Counted from the stretch's first letter, positions 29,529-40,307 are shown. The stretch: 63,213 bases of DNA from Acidobacteriota bacterium (GCA_027459505.1 DAIDIE010000030.1:1-63213), one strand, 5' to 3'. Notes: a model not told the origin generated them from the sequence alone. Made by a program: numbers and translations.

Positions 29529-30767
29529 ATGAGCGTTGATACCTTTGTCGCCTTTCGCTACCTGCGTCCCCGCCGCCGCCGTGGCCTGCTGTCGGTGATC
29601 ACCGTGATCGCCGTCGCCGGTTTTGCCGCCGGCGTTGGCGCACTGGTGTTGGCCCTGGCGGTGACCAACGGTTTCCGTGATGCCCTGCAGCAGGAGCTGG
29701 TGGGGGCTACCGCGGAACTCAACCTGCTGCATAAGACCAACATTGAAATCGCCCATTACCCCGCTCTGATCCAGCGGCTGCAGGGGGTGCCTCATGTGAG
29801 GGCGATTGCGCCAGTGGTCTACGACGAGGTTTTTCTCAGCTTCGGCAACCGTGGCGCGGAAGCTACCATCAAGGGCGTCATTCCACAACGCGAACTCCAG
29901 GTTGGCGACATGCTCCGCCACGTGACCGAAGGCAGTTGGCGGCCGCTACAGGAGCGCCCGGCGGAGCACACGCTCCTGCTGGGAGCCGACCTTGCCAGCA
30001 GCCTTGGCGTAACCGTGGGCGATTACGTGGATGTCTATGTTCCCCATGCCATCCTCACGCCCTTCGGCTATGCGGGACGCACCTTGCATTTCGAAATTGC
30101 CGGCATCTTCCGCTCCGGGTTTTCGGATTTCGATGGGCGTTGGGCCTACTGCTCCCTACAGTCGGCGCAAGACCTTCACGCCGAAGGCGGCGGCAACCTC
30201 GATTCCGCCAGTGCCCTGGAGTTCCGCCTTGACGACATCTACGCCGTCGACCAGGTGGCGAACACGGTACGCCGGATCGCTGGCCCCAGCTACGCCACCA
30301 CAACCTGGATTTCACAAAATCGCGCGATCTTTCAAGCCTTGAAAATGGAAAGGCTCGGAACAGTCATTGTCATCGGCCTCATCGTCTTTGTCGCCGCGAT
30401 GAATGTGCTGGTGATGTTAACCATGCTGGTAATGGAGAAGCGCAAGGAGATTGCCGTGCTGCTCAGCATGGGGGCGCGGCGAGCACAAATCCGGCGCATT
30501 TTTATCCTGCAAGGCCTGTTGATTGATGTGATGGGGACGGGGCTGGGGCTGGCTATCGCCTACCTGTTTGCCTGGGGCGCGAACCGCTACCATTGGATTC
30601 ACATTTCCTCGGCCGTCTATGCGATCGACTACGTTCCCTTTCACGCCCAGCTCAGCGACGGCGTTTGGGTCGCGCTGCTCTCTCTCACGGTAAGCTTGCT
30701 GGCCAGCGTCTACCCGGCGCAGCGCGCAGTGCGCATCCTGCCGGTCGAGACGCTACGCTACGAGTGA
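29529..30767 (+). CDS. Lipoprotein-releasing permease (LolC/LolE family)
   Basis: Inner-membrane permease of 412 aa that, with LolD, extracts lipoproteins for transfer to the outer membrane. It begins with the family opening FVAFRYLRPRRRRGLLSVITVIAVAGFAAGV (first membrane helix), then a long periplasmic domain (about residues 50-275), then three further helices (VIVIGLIVFVAAMNVLVMLTM, IFILQGLLIDVMGTGLGLAI, VALLSLTVSLLASVYPA). The end, AVRILPVETLRYE, is diagnostic for the LolC/E C-terminus. One permease gene is present rather than separate C and E copies, as in LolF-type systems. Transcription is divergent from lolD. Confidence 0.92.
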   Translation: MSVDTFVAFRYLRPRRRRGLLSVITVIAVAGFAAGVGALVLALAVTNGFRDALQQELVGATAELNLLHKTNIEIAHYPALIQRLQGVPHVRAIAPVVYDEVFLSFGNRGAEATIKGVIPQRELQVGDMLRHVTEGSWRPLQERPAEHTLLLGADLASSLGVTVGDYVDVYVPHAILTPFGYAGRTLHFEIAGIFRSGFSDFDGRWAYCSLQSAQDLHAEGGGNLDSASALEFRLDDIYAVDQVANTVRRIAGPSYATTTWISQNRAIFQALKMERLGTVIVIGLIVFVAAMNVLVMLTMLVMEKRKEIAVLLSMGARRAQIRRIFILQGLLIDVMGTGLGLAIAYLFAWGANRYHWIHISSAVYAIDYVPFHAQLSDGVWVALLSLTVSLLASVYPAQRAVRILPVETLRYE

Positions 30768-30782
30768 GCCGGAGGCCGGCTC
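30766..30782. terminator. Short shared hairpin between lolC/E and polX
   Basis: GAGCCGG and CCGGCTC with a 3-nt loop overlap the lolC/E stop codon; the convergent polX stop is 27 bp on. It probably serves both directions but lacks T-runs. Confidence 0.45.
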
Positions 30783-30808
30783 GCGCTGGAGAAATCCTCC
30801 GCGCCTGC

Positions 30809-32584
30809 TCAGGAGCGCGGCCGCAGAGCGCGTTCCAGATCGGCGGCGGAGCGGGTGTTGAGAACGTCGCCCGCGGTCAGCCAGCCGCGACGCGCGGTGG
30901 CGATTCCAAAGCGAATGTTGTCCAGATGCCGGGGATGATGGGCGTCGGTGTTGATGATGATTTTTACGCCATGTTGGCGGCACAGACGCAAGTGCTGATC
31001 CTTGAGGTCCAGGCGTTCGGGTGAGGCATTGAGTTCCATGGCGACTCCGTGCCGGGCACAGGCTTTCACCACCGCCTCCACATCAAAGGCATAAGGCTCG
31101 CGCCGCAACAACAGCCGCCCGGTGGGGTGGCCCAGCAGGCGCACGCAGGGATGCTCGACGGCGCGCAACAGCCGGGCCGTCATGCTTTCCGCCTCCTGAT
31201 CAAAGCGGGAGTGCACGCTGGCAATCACGATATCAAGCTGGGCCAGCACCTCGCTGTCCAAATCGAGATGGCCATCCGCCAGGATGTCGACTTCAATTCC
31301 GGAAAAGATGCGGAAGTTCTCCCAGTTGGACTGCTGCCGCAGCCGGCTCTCAGCGGCCCGGATGCGCTGCAGATGAGCGAGGGCGCGCTCCTCATTGAGG
31401 CCATTGGCCATCGCCAGCGCCTGGGAATGATCGGTGATGGCGATGTACTCGTAGCCGCGTTCGCGGGCGGCGGCGGCCATTTCCTCAATGGTGGCGCGCC
31501 CGTCGGTTTCCACCGTGTGCATGTGGATGTCGCCGCGGATTTGGTCCGCCCGAATCAGATCGGGGAGTTGCCCCGTGGCCGCTGCCTCCAACTCGCCGCA
31601 GTCCTCGCGAAGTTCCGGAGGGATACAGGTCAAGTCCAGCGCGGCATAGATCTCCTCCTCGGTGCGGGCGGCCACCAACTCACCCGGTTCGCCGGCCGCC
31701 GCCCCGTCCCGCAGGCGGAACAAGCCGTATTCGTTCAGCGTCATACCGCGGCGCAAGGCGCGCTGACGCAGCGCTACGTTGTGCTCCTTCGAGCCGGTAA
31801 AGTATTGCAACGCGGCGCCGGCGCTGGACTCCGGCAACAGGCGCAGGTCCACTTGCGGACCACGATGCAGACGTATGGAAACCTTGTTGGGCCCGGAGAC
31901 CAGCGTTTCCACGATTGCGGGAAAGCGCAGAAAAGCTTCCACGACGTGTTGGCCGCCACTGGGCAACTCGGGACCGCTGACCAGCAGATCGATGTCCCCA
32001 ACCGTCTCTTTGCCGCGGCGTAATGAACCGGCCGCAAGCGCGGAACTCACCCCCGGAAGCGGCCGCAGCGTCGCCAAAATGGCTTCCGCGATGGCCTCCG
32101 CTTCGGAACGCAGAAAGCGCCCTGAAACACTGCGGTAGGACTGGATGCCGCGCAGGATTTTTTCCTCCGCTTTGGCGCCCATGCGCGGCAGGTCGCGGAG
32201 CTTGCCTTCTTTGGCCAATTGCTCCACTTCATCCACTGAGGCCACCTGAAACTTCTCCCAAATCAACGCGATCGTTTTGGGCCCCAGACCTTGAATATTG
32301 AGCAGTTCCAGCATCCCTGGACGGTATTTGCGCAGCAACTCCTGATGCAGATGGAGCTGACCGTCGCGGAGAATTTCCTGGATGTTGGCCAGCATTCCTT
32401 TGCCAATGCCGGGCAGTTGCAGAATGCGTTGCGGCTCGGCCGCCATGCTTGCCATCGGCGCAGGGCAGCCTTCCACCGCATCGGCGGCTTTGCGATAACT
32501 GCGGGTGCGGAAGACGTCTTCGCCGGCGATCTCCATCAGATCGGCGGTCTCGCGCAGCAAGTGGGCAATGGCCCGGTTGTCCAT
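30809..32584 (-). CDS. polX: DNA polymerase X with PHP domain
   Basis: Bacterial family-X repair polymerase fused to a PHP phosphoesterase/exonuclease, acting in gap filling and base excision repair. I used the ATG at 32584 (DNRAIAHLLRETADLMEIAG), giving 591 aa. Helix-hairpin-helix segments (LPGIGKGMLANIQEIL and IQGLGPKTIALIWEKF) cover about residues 50-110. The polymerase active site GDIDLLVSGPE holds the paired Asp, and QVDLRLL the third. The PHP domain (about 340-590) carries GDIHMHTVETDG, ITDHSQ, GIEVDILADG, ASVHSRF, and NTDAHHPRH. It converges with lolC/E and is divergent from the acyl carrier protein gene. Confidence 0.95.
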   Translation of the reverse strand: MDNRAIAHLLRETADLMEIAGEDVFRTRSYRKAADAVEGCPAPMASMAAEPQRILQLPGIGKGMLANIQEILRDGQLHLHQELLRKYRPGMLELLNIQGLGPKTIALIWEKFQVASVDEVEQLAKEGKLRDLPRMGAKAEEKILRGIQSYRSVSGRFLRSEAEAIAEAILATLRPLPGVSSALAAGSLRRGKETVGDIDLLVSGPELPSGGQHVVEAFLRFPAIVETLVSGPNKVSIRLHRGPQVDLRLLPESSAGAALQYFTGSKEHNVALRQRALRRGMTLNEYGLFRLRDGAAAGEPGELVAARTEEEIYAALDLTCIPPELREDCGELEAAATGQLPDLIRADQIRGDIHMHTVETDGRATIEEMAAAARERGYEYIAITDHSQALAMANGLNEERALAHLQRIRAAESRLRQQSNWENFRIFSGIEVDILADGHLDLDSEVLAQLDIVIASVHSRFDQEAESMTARLLRAVEHPCVRLLGHPTGRLLLRREPYAFDVEAVVKACARHGVAMELNASPERLDLKDQHLRLCRQHGVKIIINTDAHHPRHLDNIRFGIATARRGWLTAGDVLNTRSAADLERALRPRS

Positions 32585-32691
32585 TCCTGAATTTTCTCCC
32601 GTGGAATTGTCGCTGTTTTCCCTGATGAAGCGCGCTCCGGCAGAGCCGCCCCAAGATGTTGTATCATCTATCACTTACGGAGGCTGCTCCC

Positions 32692-32955
32692 TTGGAGTCC
32701 GACGCGCTTACCCAGGAAGTCATCGAAATCATCGCCCGCGAACAGCGGCTACCCGCTGAAAGCATTCAGCCTAATGCGACTTTCGAGGAATTGAAAATCG
32801 ATTCGCTGGACGGCGTCAACATCGTCTTTGCGCTCGAGGAGAAGTACAACCTCACCATTCCCGACGAGACGGCGCGCGACATGAAGAGTGTCGATCAGGT
32901 GGTGGCGGCCCTGCGTAAACAGCTCAACACCCCCTCTCCCGCCCTGCCCTCATAG
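32692..32955 (+). CDS. acpP: Acyl carrier protein
   Basis: Carrier of growing fatty acyl chains as a phosphopantetheine thioester. The attachment motif is KIDSLDGVNIVFALEEKY (Ser about residue 37). I start at TTG 32692 because GGAGG lies 8 nt before it; an ATG at 32656 is open but has no binding site. That gives 87 aa, the normal size. The next gene is fabF, 94 bp downstream, the usual pairing. The Pro-rich last residues are unlike E. coli AcpP. Confidence 0.88.
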   Translation: MESDALTQEVIEIIAREQRLPAESIQPNATFEELKIDSLDGVNIVFALEEKYNLTIPDETARDMKSVDQVVAALRKQLNTPSPALPS

Positions 32956-33049
32956 CAATGAGCCACCATGAACGGCGAAAAAGCTGCGGCCGCTGCTTCC
33001 TGCACCGGATGAGCGGCTTGAGTGCGCGGCCTATTGTCTTCCAACTGTA

Positions 33050-34294
33050 ATGGAACGAGTTGTCATAACCGGTTTCGGCCTTCTGAGCCCCTGCGGCAAC
33101 AGCGCGCAAAGCTTTTGGGAACAGGTTTCCCAAGGCATCAGCGGTCTCGGCCCGGTCACACGTGTGGACGCCAGCCTGCTGGGAAACAATGTCGCCGGAG
33201 AGGTGCGGGGCTTCAATCCCGATGAGCACTTCGGACGGCAGATTGACCTGCTGGACCGCTTCGCCCAACTGGGGCTGGTGGCCGCGCGCCAGGCACTGGC
33301 TGATGCCGGCCTCGCAACGCGTTTGGAAGAGGGCAATGGCGGACCGGCGCCGCACCGGGTTGGCGTACTGACCGGAACGGCCTTAGGCGGCGTCGAGAGC
33401 GAGGACGCCTCCTTTTACCAGCTGTATGGCAAGAAGTCGCCGCGCCTGCACCCCTTCTGCATTCCCCGGATGATGTTCAACGCCGCCAGCGCCCACATCA
33501 GCATGGAGTCGGGAGCGCAAGGGCCCTGCTTTGCCGTCTCCAGCGCCTGCGCCTCCGCAACTCATGCTTTGGGCGAGGCCATGCGCATGGTGCGCAACGG
33601 TACCGCCGACATCATGCTGGCGGGCGGCGCGGATGCGCCGCTGACCTTAGGGGTGTTCAAAGCCTGGGAAGCGATGCGCGTGCTGGCGCCCCCCGAGCCC
33701 AGCGCACAGGCGGCTTGCCGTCCTTTTAGCGTGGATCGCGCCGGTCTGGTGCTGAGTGAGGGCGCGGCAATGTTTGTGCTGGAATCGGAGCGTTCCGCCC
33801 GCCGCCGCGGCGCGCGCATCTACGCCGAACTGGCCGGCTATGGAGCCAGCGCCGACGCCAGCCACATCACATTGCCTTCGCAGCAGGGGCCGCTGCGCGC
33901 CATGCAGCAGGCCCTCCTCGACGCTGGCTTGAACCCCGGCGACATCGATTACATCAATGCCCACGGCACCGCGACGCGCGTTAATGACCCCATTGAATCC
34001 GCCGCCATTGGTAGCCTGCTGGGCGAACACGCTTCCACAGTCGCAGTCAGTTCCACAAAGTCGGTGCATGGTCACGCCATGGGCGCTAGCGGCGCACTGG
34101 AACTGGCGGCGACCTTGCTCGCCATGCAGAACAACTGCGTGCCTCCCACCGCGAACGTGACCGAGGTCGACCCGGAATGCAACCTCGACATCACACCAAA
34201 CCAGCCCAAAGCGAAAACCATTCGCGCCGCGCTGTCGAATTCGTTTGCCTTCGGCGGCCTCAATGCCGTGGTGGCATTGCGACAGTTCAAGTAA
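33050..34294 (+). CDS. fabF: 3-oxoacyl-ACP synthase II (FabF)
   Basis: Condensing enzyme that extends acyl-ACP with malonyl-ACP. It opens with ERVVITGFGLLSPCGN. The Cys-His-His catalytic triad is visible: SSACASATHALGEA (Cys), NAHGTATRVND (His) and SVHGHAMGASGALE (His), with the glycine-rich end SFAFGGLNAVVAL. At 414 aa it is full length. It follows acpP on the same strand. No ribosome binding site stands out before the ATG. Confidence 0.95.
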   Translation: MERVVITGFGLLSPCGNSAQSFWEQVSQGISGLGPVTRVDASLLGNNVAGEVRGFNPDEHFGRQIDLLDRFAQLGLVAARQALADAGLATRLEEGNGGPAPHRVGVLTGTALGGVESEDASFYQLYGKKSPRLHPFCIPRMMFNAASAHISMESGAQGPCFAVSSACASATHALGEAMRMVRNGTADIMLAGGADAPLTLGVFKAWEAMRVLAPPEPSAQAACRPFSVDRAGLVLSEGAAMFVLESERSARRRGARIYAELAGYGASADASHITLPSQQGPLRAMQQALLDAGLNPGDIDYINAHGTATRVNDPIESAAIGSLLGEHASTVAVSSTKSVHGHAMGASGALELAATLLAMQNNCVPPTANVTEVDPECNLDITPNQPKAKTIRAALSNSFAFGGLNAVVALRQFK

Positions 34295-34440
34295 GCGCCT
34301 CTCCGCCAGAGTGGCCCTTGCGTCCCGCCCGTTTTACACGATAAGGAACAAATTTCGTGCTCCGCTGAGCAACCCTGCTCGTAAAGCATGGGTTTTTCAG
34401 GGCTTTTTCGTTTGGCATGCGTTTTGCATGTATTCCGGGC

Positions 34441-34464
34441 GTGAGGACGTTTCCTCACGGAGGG
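34441..34464 (+). promoter_or_regulatory. Hairpin directly before the ribosome binding site of the glycine-zipper gene
   Basis: GTGAGG, 6-nt loop, CCTCAC, immediately followed by GGAGGG and the ATG at 34469. The stem abuts the binding site, so it could modulate translation or RNA stability. Confidence 0.45.
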
Positions 34465-34468
34465 TGTC

Positions 34469-34855
34469 ATGAAATTCCGTCAAATTGCAGTGGGCGCATT
34501 GGCCTGTTGGCTCGGGCTTGCTCTGATGGCGTGCAACAGCCCATCCACTCTGGCATCTGGCACCCAGAATCAACCGGTTGCCAGCACCCCGCAGGCGACT
34601 CAGGCGACAACGTACAGACCGACCTATACCGCGCCGCGGCGCTACGTGCGGGAAGAAACCGTAACCACCTATCGCCCGGTGACCGTGCACAAAAAGCGTA
34701 GCTGGCAGAAGTCGGCGTTGATTATCGGCAGTTCCGCCGGCGCTGGCGCACTCATCGGCGGCTTGGCGAAAGGCGGGAAAGGCGCAGCGGTCGGCGCAGC
34801 GGCCGGTGGCGTGGGTGGCTTCATCTACGACCAGTTGACGCGTAACAAGCAGTAG
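34469..34855 (+). CDS. Glycine-zipper lipoprotein
   Basis: Small envelope protein of 128 aa. The signal sequence ends in a lipobox (LALMAC, Cys 22), so it is likely lipidated and sent out by the Lol system. A Thr/Tyr/Pro-rich linker (residues 35-75) is followed by a glycine zipper (about 84-115: SSAGAGALIGGLAKGGKGAA and GAAAGGVGGFIYDQL) that probably inserts in a membrane. The family resembles YMGG/Rick_17kDa-type proteins. It has a strong GGAGGG site and its own terminator, so it is a single-gene unit. Confidence 0.88.
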   Translation: MKFRQIAVGALACWLGLALMACNSPSTLASGTQNQPVASTPQATQATTYRPTYTAPRRYVREETVTTYRPVTVHKKRSWQKSALIIGSSAGAGALIGGLAKGGKGAAVGAAAGGVGGFIYDQLTRNKQ

Positions 34856-34891
34856 GCCGCGACGGGCCTTGCCAACTAATTGAGCGCTTCC

Positions 34892-34921
34892 GGGGGTGCA
34901 TTCCATGCGCCCCCTTTTTTG
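34892..34921 (+). terminator. Intrinsic terminator of the glycine-zipper gene
   Basis: A 9-bp stem (GGGGGTGCA with TGCGCCCCC, one G-T pair), 5-nt loop, then TTTTTT. It lies 36 bp after the stop. This is the best classical terminator in the window. Confidence 0.9.
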
Positions 34922-35264
34922 TTTGCGGCCGTTTGCGCCCGTGTTGTTCCTCCTCCATTGCGGTACGCACAACCAGCACTGACAGCTTTTCGCAACACCA
35001 CGGGACATTTCTATCGAGCTAACGATGGGGACATTTCTATTGAGGTTTGACAGGCCAGCAGTGACTATCTTGACTGTTTTGTATAGATTTGGCATTCTGG
35101 GGTCGCGGTTTTTTCATCGGCGGATCAGCCCTTCGCACCCCTGCGCCTTTGCTGTCAGCGCGCTGCAATCATCACAGTGGGATGTTTCCGGGCGAAGCGG
35201 CGCCGTGTGAACCGGGCCGGTTTGGCCAGCAGCGGCCCTTTGGCTGTATGCGGCAGGAGAAGAG
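34922..35264 (+). promoter_or_regulatory. Leader and promoter region of the suf operon
   Basis: No gene. It contains a 17-bp direct repeat (35002-35018 and 35028-35044), then TTGACA at 35047 and TTGACT at 35070 as candidate -35 boxes. The context of the second, CTATCTTGACTGTTTTGTATAG, resembles one half of the sites bound by IscR-type Rrf2 regulators. The Rrf2 gene at the operon end may act here. Confidence 0.45.
35002..35044. repeat. Direct repeat GGGACATTTCTATYGAG, two units, possible IS end remnant
   Basis: The 17-bp word occurs twice at 26-bp spacing with one base different (C/T). Paired copies of this word are familiar from ends of transposable elements, so this may be the footprint of a lost insertion sequence just before the suf promoter. 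Confidence 0.5.
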
Positions 35265-36713
<1,449 letters not shown>

Positions 36714-36817
36714 AAGCGAGCGGCGGCGCGCCGGTCAAAACGGCAAGCCCACGATTACATAAACGAATTCAGGGCGCCGCGGCCCAGCGCCGCCGCCCAG
36801 GTCAATTCAGAGGACGC

Positions 36818-37570
36818 ATGTTAGAAATCAGGAATCTGCAAGCCAAGGCCGGGGACCGCGAGATTCTTCGCGGCATTAATCTCACCGTGAAACCAGGTGA
36901 AGTGCACGCCATCATGGGCCCCAACGGATCGGGCAAGAGCACCCTGGCGGGCGTGCTGGCCGGGCGCGACAGCTATGAGGTCACCGGGGGCAGCGTCACT
37001 TTTCTGGGCCACGATCTGCTGGAGCTGGATCCGGAAGAGCGCGCCCGCGAAGGCGTCTTCCTCGCCTTCCAGTACCCGGTGGAAATCCCCGGTGTTGGCA
37101 ATATGTATTTCCTGCGCGCGGCTCTCAATGCCATCCGCAAGCATCGCGGGGAGGAGGAACTGGACGCGGTCGACTTCCTCAACCTGGCGCGCAAAAAGAT
37201 GAAGCTGCTGGAGATGGACGACAGCCTGATCAACCGCTCCGTCAACGAAGGCTTTTCCGGGGGCGAGAAGAAGCGCAACGAGATCTTTCAAATGGCGGTG
37301 CTGGAACCCAAACTCGCCATTCTGGACGAGACTGATTCCGGGCTCGACATTGACGCGCTCAAAATCGTCTCCCAGGGCGTGAACGCGCTACGCGACAAGG
37401 ATCGCGGCATCATCCTCGTGACCCATTACCAGCGGCTGCTTAACTACATTGTTCCCGATTTCGTGCACGTGCTCTCTGGCGGACGCATCGTGAAGTCCGG
37501 CGGCAAGGAACTGGCGCTGGAACTGGAAGACAAGGGTTACGCCTGGATTGACGACACCGTGGCGGTCTAG
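36818..37570 (+). CDS. sufC: Fe-S assembly ATPase SufC
   Basis: ABC-type ATPase that drives conformational change of SufB/SufD. Walker A is GPNGSGKST, signature FSGGEKKRNEIFQM (the SufC-specific KKRNEI form), and Walker B LAILDETDSGLDIDALK. 250 aa, normal length. AGAGGA precedes the ATG. It lies 104 bp after sufB, in the same operon. Confidence 0.97.
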   Translation: MLEIRNLQAKAGDREILRGINLTVKPGEVHAIMGPNGSGKSTLAGVLAGRDSYEVTGGSVTFLGHDLLELDPEERAREGVFLAFQYPVEIPGVGNMYFLRAALNAIRKHRGEEELDAVDFLNLARKKMKLLEMDDSLINRSVNEGFSGGEKKRNEIFQMAVLEPKLAILDETDSGLDIDALKIVSQGVNALRDKDRGIILVTHYQRLLNYIVPDFVHVLSGGRIVKSGGKELALELEDKGYAWIDDTVAV

Positions 37571-37634
37571 ACCGGCGCGCGGGCTCGCTGTGCAACGCGG
37601 GGCATCGGGGACCGCACTTAGAGGACACGAAGCA

Positions 37635-38996
37635 ATGGCGGAAGTGAAAAACACAGCCGAACATCAGCAAGCTTATAAGGAGCGCTATGCCGCTCTGGGC
37701 CGCGGGGCCGCCGCTCACTGGCCGGCGCCGGTGCAACAGCGGCGCGCCGAGGCGTGGCAAGCTTTTGGCGCCCTGGGTTACCCAACCACGCGCGACGAGG
37801 ATTGGCAGCAGACCAATCTGGCGCCCCTGACCCACATCGCCTTCAGCGAGGGCCGCGGGCAGGTCGCGCCGGAGCTGCAGCCGCGCCTGCAAGGCCACCC
37901 CTTCTTCGATCTGGGCGGACCCCGTCTGGTCTTCGTCAATGGCGTGTTTTCCGCCGAACTGTCCGCGCTGGAAAACTGCCCGGCAGGGGTCACGCTGCTG
38001 AGCCTTAACGAGGCGCTGGCTTCCGGCCGCCCCACTGCCGCTGCCGTCGCCCGCCACGCGGATTTTCAAAAACAGGCGCTGACCGCGCTGAATACCGCGC
38101 TCTTTCAGGACGGCGCGCTGATCGAAATCGGCCGCCGCGCGGTGGTACCTGCGCCACTGCAGATCGTTTACGTCTCCACCGGCGATCAGGCCAGTTGCGC
38201 CAGTTTCCCCCGCACCCTGATCGTGGCGGCGCCGGAGAGCCAGGCGACCATCGTCGAGACCTATCTCGGCTTTGGCATGGAGCGCTCCTTCACCAACGCC
38301 GTGACCGAGATTGTCGCCGAGGCCAATGCCTGGGTTGAACATTGCCGCGTGCAGCAGGAGGGGCCGGGGGCCATCCATATCTCCGCCGTGCAGACGTATC
38401 AGACGCGCGACTCCCGCCTCAGCACCCACTCGCTGGCCCTGGGTGGCGAACTGGTGCGCAATGGGGTCAACGCGGTCCTCGATGACGAGGGCGCCGAAGT
38501 CGTGCTCAACGGCCTGTATGTGCTCGCCGGACAGCAGCACTGCGATAACCACACCGTGCTGGACCACGCCAAACCCAATTGCCGCAGCCGCGAATACTAC
38601 AAGGGCATTCTCGACGACCAGTCCAGTTCCGCCTTCAACGGCCTGATCCTGGTGCGCAAGGACGCGCAGCATACCGACGCGATCCAGAGCAACAAGAACC
38701 TGATTTTATCCGCTGACGCCACCGCCAATACGCGCCCGCAATTGGAGATCTACGCCGACGACGTGCGCTGCACACACGGCGCGACGGTGGGACAGATCGA
38801 TGCGGAAATGCTGTTTTATATGCGTTCGCGCGGCGTCGGCGAGCAGGACGCGCGCCACCTGCTGACCTACGCTTTTGCCAATGATGTTTTGCAGCGCATC
38901 CAGTCCACCGCGGTGCGGGAACGGCTGGAGGCGGCGCTGTTTGCCCGTTGGAACGAAGCCCAGGCCCAGCGCGCCGGCCAGGCCGCCAAGCTCTGA
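37635..38996 (+). CDS. sufD: Fe-S assembly protein SufD
   Basis: Partner of SufB in the scaffold complex (453 aa from the ATG at 37635). The N-terminal helical part has FGALGYPTTRDEDWQQTNLAP; the beta-helix includes NHTVLDHAKPNC-type sequence and the C-terminal pattern ALFNGLILVRKDAQ / CTHGATVGQIDAEMLFYMRSRG / EARHLLTYAF (here QDARHLL). These are standard SufD features. The open frame extends upstream to 37548 but the AGGAC-like site and homology support 37635. It follows sufC by 64 bp. Confidence 0.96.
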   Translation: MAEVKNTAEHQQAYKERYAALGRGAAAHWPAPVQQRRAEAWQAFGALGYPTTRDEDWQQTNLAPLTHIAFSEGRGQVAPELQPRLQGHPFFDLGGPRLVFVNGVFSAELSALENCPAGVTLLSLNEALASGRPTAAAVARHADFQKQALTALNTALFQDGALIEIGRRAVVPAPLQIVYVSTGDQASCASFPRTLIVAAPESQATIVETYLGFGMERSFTNAVTEIVAEANAWVEHCRVQQEGPGAIHISAVQTYQTRDSRLSTHSLALGGELVRNGVNAVLDDEGAEVVLNGLYVLAGQQHCDNHTVLDHAKPNCRSREYYKGILDDQSSSAFNGLILVRKDAQHTDAIQSNKNLILSADATANTRPQLEIYADDVRCTHGATVGQIDAEMLFYMRSRGVGEQDARHLLTYAFANDVLQRIQSTAVRERLEAALFARWNEAQAQRAGQAAKL

Positions 38997-39017
38997 GACG
39001 TTGGAAAGGGAGAAGCC

Positions 39018-40307
39018 GTGAGCGCCAATCAAGCCCCCATCTCCGCACCCCTGCCGGCGTCCAACGCCGGCGAGCGGAGGCGAGCCAACGCCTATGATGT
39101 GGAGGCCATTCGCCGCGACTTCCCGATCCTGCGCGAACTCATCCACGGCAAGCCGCTGGTCTACCTGGACAACGCCAACACCACCCAAAAACCGGAGCTG
39201 GTGATCGAGGCCGAAGCCGGTTTTTACCGCCACGACTGTTCCAACATCCATCGCGCCGTCTATCTGCTGGGCGAACGCGCCACCGAAGCCTACGAGGGCG
39301 CTCGCCGCAAAGCCCAAGCATTCATCAACGCCGCCCACGAATACGAAATCATCTTCACCCGTGGCACCACCGAGGCGATTAACCTGGTGGCCAGCAGCTT
39401 CAGCCGCATGACCCTGCAGCCGGGCGATGAGGTGCTCATCACAGGCATGGAGCACCACTCCAACATCGTCCCCTGGCAACTCGCCTGCGAATCCACCGGC
39501 GCCAAACTGCGCGTGGTTCCTATTACCAATGAAGGGGAGATTGTTCTGGAGGACTTCGAGCGGTCCATGAACGCCCGCACCAAACTGGTCAGCGTGGTTC
39601 ACGTCTCCAATGCGCTGGGCACCATCAATCCGGTGAAGACTATCGTGGAAATGGCCCACAACCGCGGAATTCCCGTGCTGGTCGATGGCGCCCAGTCCAC
39701 GCCTCACCAGCCGATTGACGTGCAGGCACTGGGCTGTGATTTCTTCGCCCTCTCCAGTCATAAGATGTACGGTCCCACCGGCATCGGCGTGCTGTATGGC
39801 CGCGGCGAACTACTGGAGAAGATGCCTCCCTACCAGGGCGGTGGAGACATGATCAGTTCGGTCACCTTCGAGAAGACGCTTTATAACGATCTGCCCTACA
39901 AGTTCGAGGCTGGCACCCCGAACATCGCCGGCACGGTGGCGTTTGGCGCCGCTATCGATTACCTCACCACGATTGGCATGGACCGCGTGGCCGCCCACGA
40001 GGCCACGCTGCTGGAGCATGCTCGCCGGCTCTTTGACGGAATGAAGGGTATCCGCATCATTGGCGCGGCGCGTGAACGCGGGGGCGTCTTCTCCTTCATG
40101 CTCGACGGAGTGCACCCCCATGATGTGGCGACCCTGCTCGACGCGGAAGGCATTGCGGTGCGCGCCGGACACCACTGCGCACAGCCGGTGATGGACCGCT
40201 TCGGCGTTCCCGCTACCACGCGCGCCTCCTTCGGCCTCTACAACACCACCGCCGAAATCGACGCGCTGGCGGACGGCATCGAAAAAGTGAAGGAGATGTT
40301 CCGCTGA
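39018..40307 (+). CDS. sufS: Cysteine desulfurase SufS
   Basis: PLP enzyme that extracts sulfur from cysteine as a persulfide for cluster assembly. The PLP Lys is in ALSSHKMYGPTGIG, the active-site Cys in RAGHHCAQPVM, and the substrate-binding motif is EHHSNIVPWQ. GTG start at 39018 with GGGAGAAGCC before it. 429 aa, with a slightly extended Ala/Pro-rich N-terminus. The stop overlaps the sufU ATG by 1 base (TGATG), indicating translational coupling with its sulfur acceptor. Confidence 0.97.
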   Translation: MSANQAPISAPLPASNAGERRRANAYDVEAIRRDFPILRELIHGKPLVYLDNANTTQKPELVIEAEAGFYRHDCSNIHRAVYLLGERATEAYEGARRKAQAFINAAHEYEIIFTRGTTEAINLVASSFSRMTLQPGDEVLITGMEHHSNIVPWQLACESTGAKLRVVPITNEGEIVLEDFERSMNARTKLVSVVHVSNALGTINPVKTIVEMAHNRGIPVLVDGAQSTPHQPIDVQALGCDFFALSSHKMYGPTGIGVLYGRGELLEKMPPYQGGGDMISSVTFEKTLYNDLPYKFEAGTPNIAGTVAFGAAIDYLTTIGMDRVAAHEATLLEHARRLFDGMKGIRIIGAARERGGVFSFMLDGVHPHDVATLLDAEGIAVRAGHHCAQPVMDRFGVPATTRASFGLYNTTAEIDALADGIEKVKEMFR

